In this document: piece after piece, positions 26,023-34,712 of the stretch
Numbering within the stretch: the first letter of the stretch is position 1
How the letters are laid out: the number at the start of each line of letters is the position of its first letter
Origin: Paracoccus amoyensis
GTDB lineage: Bacteria; Pseudomonadota; Alphaproteobacteria; Rhodobacterales; Rhodobacteraceae
Reading direction: 5' to 3'
NCBI RefSeq assembly: GCF_014490725.1
Contig: NZ_JACOQL010000005.1
Coordinates: forward strand, 124,001 to 188,000
Length of the DNA: 64,000 nucleotides
Position numbers and translations under genes: made by a program
The notes under the pieces: generated by a model
Seen by the model: the letters and a program-made list of their open reading frames with translations, nothing else
The model's database searches: none
What the model was told of the DNA's origin: nothing

Positions 26023-27834
26023 ATGACACGTAAATCCTTGGTCATGGCGCTGTTGCTGGGGGGCGTCGCCGCCATGCCCGCCGCCGCGCAAGAGGCGGCG
26101 GATGCCGTCGCGCCCGAAGCGGCGACTGAGACATCGGCGCAGGATGCGTTCGGCGATCTGACCGATGCGGCGCGTGCTGCCTTGGCCGCGAAGGCCGAAG
26201 GTCAGCCGGTCGAAGGTCAGAACTGGATGGTCGCCGCCGCGCATCCGCTGGCCGTTCAGGCAGGCGCCCGTGTGCTGGAAGCGGGCGGCAGTGCCGCCGA
26301 TGCGATGGTTGCCGTGCAGGTGGTTCTGGGTCTGGTCGAGCCGCAAAGCTCTGGCTTGGGGGGCGGTTCATTCCTTGTCTGGTATGACGCGGAAACGGGC
26401 GAACTGACCACGTTGGACGCGCGCGAAACAGCGCCCAAACTGGTGACGCCCGGCCTGTTTCTGAACGATCAGGGCCAGCCGCTGGAGTTCATGGAAGCTG
26501 TGGTTGGCGGACGTTCTGTCGGCACACCCGGCACGCCCGCCTTGTTAGAGGCTGCGCATCGCAAATGGGGCAAGGCCAATTGGGCCAGCCTGTTCACCGA
26601 TGGCATCAATCTGGCTGAAAACGGGTTTACCGTCTCGCCCCGCCTTGCCGAACTGGTCGCGGGTGAGGGCGAGGCGCTGCAAGCCGATCCGGCGACGACC
26701 GGGTATTTCTTTCCGGGCGGGACCGCGGTTGCAGCGGGTGCGGTGCTGACCAACCCGGCCTATGCCGAAACCTTGCACCGACTGGCCAGCGAAGGGGCTG
26801 ACGGCTTTTACACAGGCCCGGTCGCCGCAGAGATCATCAACGCCGTCCAAGGTGTCGATGGCAATCCGGGCGTGCTGTCGATGGCCGATCTGGCCGCCTA
26901 TCGCGTGATCGAGCGTCCTGCGGTCTGCGTGGACTATCGTGAGCATGACGTCTGCGGCATGGGCCCGCCATCTTCGGGCGGGCTGACGGTCGGGCAAATT
27001 CTGGGGATGCTAGGTGGCTATGACCTTGCCTCGCTGGGCGCGGAAAACCCCGAAAGCTGGCGGTTGATCGGCGATGCGTCGCGTTTGGCATTTGCCGATC
27101 GTGGCCGATATATGGCCGATGCGGATTTCGTGCCGATGCCGACGAAAGGGCTGATTGATCCGGCCTATCTGGCCGAACGGGGCAAACTGCTGGCGGGCGA
27201 CGACAGCCTGCCCGAGGTGAGCGCCGGCACGCCCACCTGGGACCACGCGATGCTGTGGGGACAGGACAGCGCGTTGGAACTGCCCTCGACCACGCATATC
27301 TCCATCGTGGACAGTGACGGCAATGCGCTGTCGATGACGACGACCATCGAAAACGGCTTTGGCGCACGTATCATGGCGGGGGGCTTTCTGCTGAACAACG
27401 AGTTGACCGATTTTTCGTTCGAGACGCATGACGAGGCGGGCTATCCGATTGCCAATGCGGTCGCGCCCGGAAAACGCCCGCGTTCGTCGATGGCACCGAT
27501 GATCGTGATGAAGGATGACAAGCCGGTTCTGGTGATCGGCTCGCCGGGTGGCAGCCGGATCATCGGCTATGTCGCCAAAGCGATCATCGGCCATCTGGAT
27601 TGGGGGCTGGACGTGCAGCAAGCCATCGCATTGCCCAATATCGTGAACCGCTTCGGCCCGCTGGATGTCGAGGCGGGCACGGCGGCCACCGATATAGCTC
27701 AGGCCCTGACCGATCTGGGGTTCGAGGTGAATGAGACCGAGTTGAATTCAGGACTGCAAGGGATCGCGATAACACCCGAAGGGTTGCTGGGTGGCGCGGA
27801 TCCGCGCCGCGAGGGGATCGCCATCGGCGGCTGA
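26023..27834 (+). CDS. ggt: Gamma-glutamyltransferase (periplasmic)
   Basis: Cleaves glutathione and other gamma-glutamyl compounds; made as a proenzyme that cuts itself into two subunits. The 603-aa product has a signal peptide ending AMPAAAQE. The autocatalytic and nucleophilic Thr lies in STTHISIVDSDGNALSMT near residue 422, and the later SSMAPMIVMKD and GSPGGSRIIGY loops bind substrate. The ATG at 26023 is preferred to an in-frame TTG at 26011. It has its own terminator and is separate from the ccm operon. Confidence 0.93.
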   Translation: MTRKSLVMALLLGGVAAMPAAAQEAADAVAPEAATETSAQDAFGDLTDAARAALAAKAEGQPVEGQNWMVAAAHPLAVQAGARVLEAGGSAADAMVAVQVVLGLVEPQSSGLGGGSFLVWYDAETGELTTLDARETAPKLVTPGLFLNDQGQPLEFMEAVVGGRSVGTPGTPALLEAAHRKWGKANWASLFTDGINLAENGFTVSPRLAELVAGEGEALQADPATTGYFFPGGTAVAAGAVLTNPAYAETLHRLASEGADGFYTGPVAAEIINAVQGVDGNPGVLSMADLAAYRVIERPAVCVDYREHDVCGMGPPSSGGLTVGQILGMLGGYDLASLGAENPESWRLIGDASRLAFADRGRYMADADFVPMPTKGLIDPAYLAERGKLLAGDDSLPEVSAGTPTWDHAMLWGQDSALELPSTTHISIVDSDGNALSMTTTIENGFGARIMAGGFLLNNELTDFSFETHDEAGYPIANAVAPGKRPRSSMAPMIVMKDDKPVLVIGSPGGSRIIGYVAKAIIGHLDWGLDVQQAIALPNIVNRFGPLDVEAGTAATDIAQALTDLGFEVNETELNSGLQGIAITPEGLLGGADPRREGIAIGG

Positions 27835-27853
27835 CCGTCACCACAACAACGAC

Positions 27854-27884
27854 AAGCGCCCCCGGCTGGCAACCGGGGGCGCTT
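27854..27884 (+). terminator. Terminator after ggt
   Basis: Twelve-base perfect arms AAGCGCCCCCGG and CCGGGGGCGCTT have a 7-base loop. It lies 20 bases after the ggt stop, and a short T run forms part of the descending arm. Confidence 0.82.
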
Positions 27885-28140
27885 TGGTGTTCGGCCATGG
27901 CAGACCATTGGAAGTCCATGGTCATGCCCGATGTGACCGTGCGACCCTGTGCGCACGGCTGAGAGACGGATGCCCCGTCAGCGCACCGGTACATTGGCTG
28001 CCGGTATTCGCAGCCCCGCGCCAAAACCCGCTTCAGCCGCCGCTTCCGCTTTGACCGAAACGACCAGAAAGGGGCACGGCAGGTCAAAGCGGTTTCAGCA
28101 GGATAACAAAGGCGTCGCAATGCCCTGATGTCGAACATGA

Positions 28141-28171
28141 AAAAGCCCCCAGGAAATCCCCGGGGGCTTTT
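28141..28171 (-). terminator. Terminator after acnA (bidirectional)
   Basis: Ten-base arms AAAAGCCCCC and GGGGGCTTTT are extended inward by an AGG/CCC pairing. The A/T-flanked GC stem can stop transcripts on either strand. It lies 20 bases after the acnA stop on the minus strand. Confidence 0.85.
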
Positions 28172-28191
28172 CGCATCAATCGGTTGGTCGA

Positions 28192-30960
28192 TCAGCTTGC
28201 AGCCAGATTCCGCAGAACATAGTGCAGCACGCCGCCATTCTTTAGGTATTCGATCTCTACCTCGGTATCGATGCGGGCCTTGAGTTTGATCACCTTTTCG
28301 GTGCCATCGGCGTATTTGATCGTGGCATCGACAATCTGCAGCGGCTTCACGTCGCCCAGATTTTCGATGGTGATCTGTTCATCTCCGGTCAGCTTCAGCG
28401 TCTTGCGGTTGTCGTCGCCGGTGAACTCGAAGGGGATGACGCCCATGCCGATCAGGTTTGAGCGGTGAATACGCTCAAAACTTTCGGCGATCACGGCTTT
28501 GACGCCCAGCAGGTTGGTGCCCTTGGCCGCCCAGTCGCGTGACGAGCCGGCGCCATATTCCACCCCGCCGATGATGACCAGCGGCGTGCCCTGTGCCTCA
28601 TAGGCCATCGCCGCATCGTAGATCGAGGTCTGCTGACCGTCCGGTCCCTTGGTGTAGCCGCCCTCGACGCCGTCCAGCATCTCGTTCTTGATGCGGATAT
28701 TGGCAAAGGTGCCGCGCATCATGACCTCGTGGTTGCCGCGGCGCGAGCCATAGCTGTTGAAGTCACGCGGGGCCACCTGACGCTCGGTCAGGTACTGACC
28801 GGCCGGGGTTGTCGGCTTGAACGAACCGGCCGGACTGATGTGGTCGGTGGTGATCATGTCGCCCAGCAGCGCCAGAACACGTGCGCCCTTGATGTCATGA
28901 ATCTGGCCCGCATCCTTGGACATGCCCTGGAAATAGGGCGGGTTCTGGATATAGGTCGAGGTCGGCGGCCAGTCATAGACTTCGCTATCCGTGGTTTCGA
29001 CGGCGCGCCACCGTTCGTCACCCTTGAAGACGTCGGCGTATTTTTCCTGAAACATTTCGCGCGTGACGACGCTTTCGACCATCTCGGCCACTTCTTTCGA
29101 GCTTGGCCAGATGTCTTTCAGGTAAACCGGCTTGCCGTCCTTCGAGATGCCCAGCGGTTCGCTGGTCAGGTCGATGTTCATGTCGCCAGCGATGGCATAG
29201 GCCACCACGAGCGGTGGACTGGCCAGATAGTTCGCGCGGACATCAGGCGAGATGCGACCTTCGAAATTGCGGTTGCCCGACAGGACTGCCGTGGCGATCA
29301 GATCGTTATCGTTGATCGATTTCGAAATCGCCGGCTCCAGCGGGCCAGAGTTGCCGATGCAGGTGGTGCAGCCGAAGCCGACCAGATCAAAGCCCAGTGC
29401 ATCCAGATCTTCCTGCAGGTTTGCGGCCTTCAGATAAGCCTCGACCACCTGTGATCCCGGTGCCAGCGATGTCTTGACCCAAGGCTTGCGATTCAGCCCA
29501 AGCGCACGTGCCTTGCGGGCGACCAGACCAGCAGCCACCAGCACATAGGGGTTCGAGGTGTTGGTGCAGGAGGTGATGGCCGCGATCACGACCGAACCGT
29601 CGTGAAGTTTGTAATTTTCGCCCTCGACGGCGCCTTCATGGAAGCCGGGGCGGTGACCCGGCAGGTGATCGGGGGCCGGGGCGCCACCTTCTTCATTCCA
29701 GGTCTTCGCCTCGGTCCGGGTCGGTTCTTTCAGCTTGCGGTTGCCGCAGATGTATCTGTTGAACTCGAACGCGGCATCGGACAGCGCAACATGGTCTTGC
29801 GGGCGCGAGGGGCCCGAAATCGCCGGCACGACATCGCCCTGATCCAGCTCCAGCGTCGAGGTATAGACCGGCGCGTAATCGGCACCGCGCCAGAAGCCGT
29901 TTTCCTTCGCGTAGGCTTCGACCAGCGCGATACGGTCTTCGTCGCGGCCGGTCTGACGCAGGTAACGCAGGGTTTCGCCGTCAACCGGGAAAAAGCCGCA
30001 GGTCGCGCCATATTCGGGGGCCATGTTGGCGATGGTCGCACGGTCGGCCAGCGGCATGTGATCCAGCCCGTCGCCGTAGAATTCGACGAACTTGTTGACC
30101 ACGCCATGCTTGCGCAGCATCTGGACGACCTTCAGCACCAGATCGGTGGCGGTCACGCCTTCTTTCAGCGCGCCGGTGATCTTGAAGCCGACGACTTCGG
30201 GGATCAGCATCGAGATCGGCTGGCCCAGCATCGCAGCTTCGGCCTCGATCCCGCCGACACCCCACCCCAGAACGGCAAGGCCGTTGACCATGGTGGTGTG
30301 CGAATCGGTGCCGACCAAAGTGTCGGGATAGGCGACGGTCGCGCCGTCTTGATCGGTATCCGTCCAGACGGTCTGGGCCAGATATTCAAGATTGACCTGG
30401 TGACAGATGCCCGTGCCCGGCGGCACCACGCGGAAGTTCTGGAACGCCTTCTGACCCCATTTCAGGAATTGGTAGCGTTCGATGTTACGCTCATATTCAC
30501 GTTCGACGTTGAACTGAAAGGCGCGCGGCGTGCCGAACTCATCCACCATGACCGAATGGTCGATGACCAGATCAACCGGGTTCAACGGGTTGATCTTTTG
30601 TGCGTCGCCACCAAGTGCCACAATTCCGTCGCGCATCGCAGCAAGATCGACCACGGCAGGAACGCCAGTGAAGTCCTGCATCAGCACGCGGGCAGGGCGA
30701 TAGGCAATCTCGCGCGGGTTTTTACCTTCTTTTTCAGCCCATTCGGCAAAGGCTTTAATGTCCTCGGTGCTGACGGTGCGGCCATCATCCTCGAAGCGAA
30801 GCATATTTTCCAGCACCACTTTCAACGAGGCTGGCAGCTTTGAAAAATCGCCAAGGCCTGCTTCCGTGGCAGCCGCGATAGAGTAATAATCAACCGACTG
30901 CCCCCCGACTTTCAAAGTGCGACGTGTCTTGGCGGTATCGGTTCCGGTCTGAATTGGCAT
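28192..30960 (-). CDS. acnA: Aconitate hydratase A
   Basis: TCA-cycle enzyme interconverting citrate and isocitrate, with a [4Fe-4S] cluster; 922 aa, slightly longer than the usual 890-900. The cluster cysteines lie in [10 protein letters not shown] and [11 protein letters not shown]. The [12 protein letters not shown] motif (near residue 210) and the C-terminal [13 protein letters not shown] are present. The ATG at 30960 follows a strong GGGAGG; the open frame continues to 31020 without one. The product also has RNA-binding potential as in other AcnA. A perfect dyad lies 95 bases upstream. Confidence 0.96.
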   Translation of the reverse strand: MPIQTGTDTAKTRRTLKVGGQSVDYYSIAAATEAGLGDFSKLPASLKVVLENMLRFEDDGRTVSTEDIKAFAEWAEKEGKNPREIAYRPARVLMQDFTGVPAVVDLAAMRDGIVALGGDAQKINPLNPVDLVIDHSVMVDEFGTPRAFQFNVEREYERNIERYQFLKWGQKAFQNFRVVPPGTGICHQVNLEYLAQTVWTDTDQDGATVAYPDTLVGTDSHTTMVNGLAVLGWGVGGIEAEAAMLGQPISMLIPEVVGFKITGALKEGVTATDLVLKVVQMLRKHGVVNKFVEFYGDGLDHMPLADRATIANMAPEYGATCGFFPVDGETLRYLRQTGRDEDRIALVEAYAKENGFWRGADYAPVYTSTLELDQGDVVPAISGPSRPQDHVALSDAAFEFNRYICGNRKLKEPTRTEAKTWNEEGGAPAPDHLPGHRPGFHEGAVEGENYKLHDGSVVIAAITSCTNTSNPYVLVAAGLVARKARALGLNRKPWVKTSLAPGSQVVEAYLKAANLQEDLDALGFDLVGFGCTTCIGNSGPLEPAISKSINDNDLIATAVLSGNRNFEGRISPDVRANYLASPPLVVAYAIAGDMNIDLTSEPLGISKDGKPVYLKDIWPSSKEVAEMVESVVTREMFQEKYADVFKGDERWRAVETTDSEVYDWPPTSTYIQNPPYFQGMSKDAGQIHDIKGARVLALLGDMITTDHISPAGSFKPTTPAGQYLTERQVAPRDFNSYGSRRGNHEVMMRGTFANIRIKNEMLDGVEGGYTKGPDGQQTSIYDAAMAYEAQGTPLVIIGGVEYGAGSSRDWAAKGTNLLGVKAVIAESFERIHRSNLIGMGVIPFEFTGDDNRKTLKLTGDEQITIENLGDVKPLQIVDATIKYADGTEKVIKLKARIDTEVEIEYLKNGGVLHYVLRNLAAS

Positions 30961-31054
30961 CAAGGCCTCCCTGTCTGCGAATTGGATGGGTCGGGCATGC
31001 GTATCCTTGATTTGCCCCATGTGACGGGGCTACGCAAGGAGTTACTGGCCTAAT

Positions 31055-31070
31055 GTATGCGATTGCATAC
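31055..31070. promoter_or_regulatory. Perfect dyad upstream of acnA and the DUF1223 gene
   Basis: Arms GTATGC and GCATAC surround GATT. It sits in the divergent gap, 95 bases before acnA and 135 bases before the DUF1223 start. The size and TGTATGC/GCATACC edges resemble GntR-type operators. Confidence 0.5.
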
Positions 31071-31204
31071 CAAAAATCCAGATGTTGCTGAAGAAACACG
31101 CTTTGCGACCTCGCGGACCAGCTAACAAAGCGGTGATTTGTAGCAATCGGCATTGGGCCGTTATTGGAATGAGAAGTTTCATTAATGCAGAAGATCCGAT
31201 CCTG

Positions 31205-32218
31205 ATGGCTTTGGCGACTGGCACCCTTGAACATCATTCCCTGAACTTGCGGCGTGTCGCGTTGCAGGGAACGATGCTGGCGCTGATGGCGTTGCAGCCT
31301 TTCGGGGCGGCATTCGCGCAAGGCCCTGGTGGGTCGGGTGGCGCTGGCGGGCGCAACGGGCCCGGTGGGCAAGCGGGCGCGTCAGATATGGGCGGAGCGC
31401 CCGTGATATCGGCCCCTGACGATTCCAGCCGCTTGCAACCCGCACCCGGTGCTGCCTTTGCGCCGCCGGAAACGGCGACCTATAACAGTTTCGCGGCGAC
31501 AGACGCCGTTACGCCACCGATGGAAGAATACGGACTGACTGTCCCTTCCTTGCCGGTGGTGGTGGAATTGTTCACCTCGCAGGGGTGTTCATCCTGTCCG
31601 CCTGCCGATGCGATGCTTGCCGCACTTGCGAATGATCCCAATGTATTGCCGCTGTCATTTCATGTGGATTACTGGGATTATCTTGGTTGGGCCGACAGCT
31701 TTGCCCGCCCCGAATTTACCGAACGACAAGAGCTTTATGCCCGCGCTGCGGGCGAGCGGTCGCTTTATACGCCGCAGCTGATCGTTGATGGGCAGGATAC
31801 GGCGCTTGCTCCGGGACCGGCTCAGCTGATGGGGTTGATCGATGCCAGCCGTGTCGCGCCCACACTGGTCAGTGTGCGTCGCGAAAGCACCGGCAACGGT
31901 GAGGCGATCGAACTGATGCCCCTGTCTGATATTGGTGGGCAGGTCGATATTCTGCTGGTCCGTTATGTTCCCGAACGTCAGATCGAAGTGAAGGCGGGCG
32001 AAAATCGCGGCAAGGTCGTGACCTACACAAATGTCGTGGTCGGGATGGACCAGCTTGCCGAGTGGGACGGCAATGGTCCGTTGCGGATGACCATCCGCCC
32101 TGATGGTGCCGCTGACGAATCTATGCCTGCCGATACCAAGCACGTCCTGCTGGTGCAAAGAGAGGATGGCGGCGCTGACCAGCCCGGCCCGATTTTGGCA
32201 GCGATTCGCCTGGATTGA
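31205..32218 (+). CDS. DUF1223 secreted thioredoxin-like protein
   Basis: Exported protein of about 337 aa in the DUF1223 family, which has a thioredoxin-like fold. A signal peptide ends near AFAQ. After it comes an unusual Gly-rich spacer of about 25 residues and a Pro/Ala-rich linker. The DUF1223 domain starts VVVELFTSQGCSSCPPAD, with a CxxC pair, followed by FHVDYWDYLGWADSFA. The start is uncertain because upstream in-frame ATGs at 31082 and 31169 exist without clear ribosome sites. It is divergent from acnA. Its redox role is inferred from the fold alone. Confidence 0.82.
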   Translation: MALATGTLEHHSLNLRRVALQGTMLALMALQPFGAAFAQGPGGSGGAGGRNGPGGQAGASDMGGAPVISAPDDSSRLQPAPGAAFAPPETATYNSFAATDAVTPPMEEYGLTVPSLPVVVELFTSQGCSSCPPADAMLAALANDPNVLPLSFHVDYWDYLGWADSFARPEFTERQELYARAAGERSLYTPQLIVDGQDTALAPGPAQLMGLIDASRVAPTLVSVRRESTGNGEAIELMPLSDIGGQVDILLVRYVPERQIEVKAGENRGKVVTYTNVVVGMDQLAEWDGNGPLRMTIRPDGAADESMPADTKHVLLVQREDGGADQPGPILAAIRLD

Positions 32219-32479
32219 AGTAAAACATTACAATCAAATCGCACGCTCGTGGCTGTCCGCGCTTGTGTGCACTCGTGTCGACCCGGAAGCGCGCAGTTTT
32301 CCAAGCTGCTTGTCGGCATCGCCCAACCGCCAACCCGCAGCGGCAGGATATCGCAAATCCTATGCACGGCGAATAAGTGCGCACATATAAAACGCACTTG
32401 TGCAATAAGTTTCCTTGCATAAGACGTCTGCAGGCATCAAATACAGCGCCGAACGCAAACCGGCCAATTTGGCGATCTC

Positions 32480-33115
32480 ATGACTGGAAAAGACGCGATG
32501 AAAGCAACAAAACCCTGGGTCAAACCAGTGCTGGAATACGGTCCGTTGCTGCTGTTTTTTGCTATTTTCATGCTGAAGCGCGGCGATACGGTCAATTTGT
32601 GGGGTCAGGAATATACCGCGCTGGTCTTTGCAACGCTGATTTTCATTCCTGTTCTTGCACTGGCGACGCTGCTTCAATGGCGTCTGACGGGCAAGCTGGC
32701 CCCGATGCAGGTCGCGACGCTGGTGCTGGTCGTCGTCTTCGGCGGCTTGTCGGTCTGGTTGAACGATCCTCGCTTCTTCAAAATCAAACCCACGATCATC
32801 TATCTGCTGTTTGCGGGAATTTTGGGATATAGCTATCTTGCCGGCAAAGACTGGCTGCAGGCGGTGCTGTCGGAAGCCTTGCCGATGGATGTCGCTGGCT
32901 GGCGCAAGCTGACCTTGCGAATGGCGTTGCTGTTTCTGGCGCTGGCTGTCGCAAATGAGGTGGTCTGGCGCACGATGTCCGAAACGAGCTGGGTTTATTT
33001 CAAAACCTTTGGCCTTCCGTTGATTTTGTTCGTTTTCTTGATGGCAAATGCGCGGCTTTACCGCGATCATGCGCTGGACAAGCCAACGGACGCACCGGAT
33101 GAATCAACCCGATAA
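32480..33115 (+). CDS. ispZ: Inner-membrane septation protein A (IspZ/YciB)
   Basis: Polytopic membrane protein of about 211 aa in the YciB/IspZ family, linked to cell-envelope maintenance and septation. The family opening KPWVKPVLEYGPLLLFFAIF and the WLNDPRFFKIKPTIIYLLFAG and NEVVWRTMSETSWVYFK motifs are all present. Five or six helices are predicted. An alternative start lies at 32498. Its neighbours are unrelated. Confidence 0.92.
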   Translation: MTGKDAMKATKPWVKPVLEYGPLLLFFAIFMLKRGDTVNLWGQEYTALVFATLIFIPVLALATLLQWRLTGKLAPMQVATLVLVVVFGGLSVWLNDPRFFKIKPTIIYLLFAGILGYSYLAGKDWLQAVLSEALPMDVAGWRKLTLRMALLFLALAVANEVVWRTMSETSWVYFKTFGLPLILFVFLMANARLYRDHALDKPTDAPDESTR

Positions 33116-33214
33116 CATTGTCATTCTGCCTCTAAGCAAGCAACGACTGGTGGTTTATCTTACCAATATGGAGGGTGCGGATCAGCGACTGTCCATGATG
33201 CAGCAAGGCCGGGG

Positions 33215-34111
33215 TCAGGCGCGCAGGCCGCCGATCTGGGCAGGAGGGGCCAACAGGCGGGACCAGCGGGGCGTGATCTGCCCTGACAGGCGGTGCCGCA
33301 GCATCGGCAGCGGCAAGGCCCAAGGCTGACGTAACGCGGTGCGATAGAAATCAAACATACCACGCCGCAGATATGGCGATGAATGTGACAGGCGCAGCGG
33401 GGCGCGATCAATATCGAATCCCATCCGGCCAAGCTCTTTCAGGTTTTCGGGGCAGTCGATCTGCAAATCGACCCAGTTCAGCGCAGGCTGTTTCAGGCCA
33501 AAGCCCAAGGCCCGCTTGCGCCCACGGCCCAGCCAAAGCTCGATCCCGAAATCGAACAGATCGTTTTCACGAGATGTCACATTGATAACCTCGGCCAGCT
33601 TGCCTGCGGGGGTGTGCAGTGCTTGCGCCGCTTCATCCTCAAATTCGGCCCCTGCCAGCAAAATGATCCGTCCAATGCTGCCAGGCGTGGTATGATGCAG
33701 CGATTTCAGGGCGACCCGCGCACCCATCGAATGTCCGATGATGGAAACGGGGCGCCCGGCGGCATCCGCAATGTCAGACAGATAGCCGCCCAACCAGTTT
33801 CCGGCCCCCGCCGCGCGTGCAAAAGCCGTGCCCAGACGTCCCCGTGCTTCCCAGCCAAATGCGATCGCCAGCCCCTCGCTCATATCTTCGCCGCCAAAGC
33901 CCAAGGCACGTGGCCATGACAAGACGCGTGGCACATCCTGTAAAGGATCAAGCGCCAAAATATGCCGGTGGGGGTCATGGTGCGGTATGTGGGGCGAGTA
34001 GCGATAGCCGTGGATCATGGCGATGATCGGCGCGCTGTCTGGCAATGATTTCGCCAGACGGTAGGCATCGCCAGGCGAAGTCTGATCCGGATTGACCTTG
34101 ATGATCGGCAT
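33215..34111 (-). CDS. Alpha/beta-hydrolase, serine esterase-like
   Basis: Soluble alpha/beta hydrolase of 298 aa, similar to DUF900-type proteins. The nucleophile elbow is IIGHSMGARVAL (Ser near residue 126), and an N-terminal MIHGYRYSP oxyanion loop precedes it. No signal peptide is visible. A catalytic Asp near NLFDFGIELW is plausible. It stands alone, divergent from rne across a 601-base gap. The substrate is unknown. Confidence 0.85.
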   Translation of the reverse strand: MPIIKVNPDQTSPGDAYRLAKSLPDSAPIIAMIHGYRYSPHIPHHDPHRHILALDPLQDVPRVLSWPRALGFGGEDMSEGLAIAFGWEARGRLGTAFARAAGAGNWLGGYLSDIADAAGRPVSIIGHSMGARVALKSLHHTTPGSIGRIILLAGAEFEDEAAQALHTPAGKLAEVINVTSRENDLFDFGIELWLGRGRKRALGFGLKQPALNWVDLQIDCPENLKELGRMGFDIDRAPLRLSHSSPYLRRGMFDFYRTALRQPWALPLPMLRHRLSGQITPRWSRLLAPPAQIGGLRA

Positions 34112-34712
34112 GATACCGCCCCTGCTTCAAGCCGTTTGGGCTGTTGAATAGATGGATCATGCGACAGCCGGGTGAATGAAGCGTTAAGCCTGCGTGACAA
34201 GGCCGTTAGGCTGCGCAAGCATGAAAAATTCCGGGTGCTGGCGGGAATTGGGAAATGAATTGTATAGCTAATTTGCTGGCCAGATATCGCCCATAACACC
34301 GGAACATCTTTTGGGCATTGAATTTTCCTAGTGGCAGCCTCTATGTTGGGTCTATGCGTTACGCCTCTCAACTCAGGGTTGCATGACGCCAAAAGTTTCG
34401 TAGTGGGATTTGCTGAACTCTGGCCTGATTGGCGGACAGCACATACCCCACGGGAAAGCCCGCCCAGAACGCGATCTTCCGCGGAGGGGCGATGATAAGT
34501 CAGCGGCCCGGCCGGCATCCGCCCACGGGTCTTACAAGGAACAGACGCGATGGCGCGCGCACAGAACGGATTATATCGGACAGGGCATGGCGATCGCCTT
34601 GCCGTCCGCGATCCCTTTCTTGCAGCCGTGCCGACGTCCCCATCAAATCGCATCCCTACCCTGGCAGAGCCATTGGCCCCGCCGGGCATCAGGATGTGCG
34701 AAAGACATAAAA
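34112..34712. other. Long divergent intergenic and rne leader region
   Basis: This 601-base gap lies between the hydrolase and rne. A promoter-like pair sits at 34318-34347, which would leave a leader of roughly 350 bases before the rne start. The rne frame stays open back to 34410, but residues there look unlike RNase E. The leader is rich in GC hairpins (for example around 34430-34460 and 34580-34610). No known RNA family was recognised. Confidence 0.5.
34318..34347 (+). promoter_or_regulatory. Candidate promoter for rne
   Basis: TTGAAT (34318-34323) and TATGTT (34342-34347) are separated by 18 bases, within the AT-richer part of the gap. It would give an unusually long rne leader. It is consensus-like but unproven. 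Confidence 0.35.

Larger units (their letters stand above)
27835..28191. other. Intergenic stretch between ggt and acnA, no gene seen
   Basis: The 357 bases between convergent genes hold two strong hairpins, at 27854-27884 and 28141-28171. Between them are about 250 bases of ordinary GC-rich sequence with only shadow reading frames and no recognizable RNA or repeat. Confidence 0.6.

Noticed and set aside
27885..28140. Possible small gene or RNA between the ggt and acnA terminators
   Set aside because: Frames here are continuations of shadows, with no ribosome site and no structure beyond the two terminators.
29602..30843. A 413-codon frame antisense to acnA
   Set aside because: A shadow of aconitase codons; no start signal and no family.
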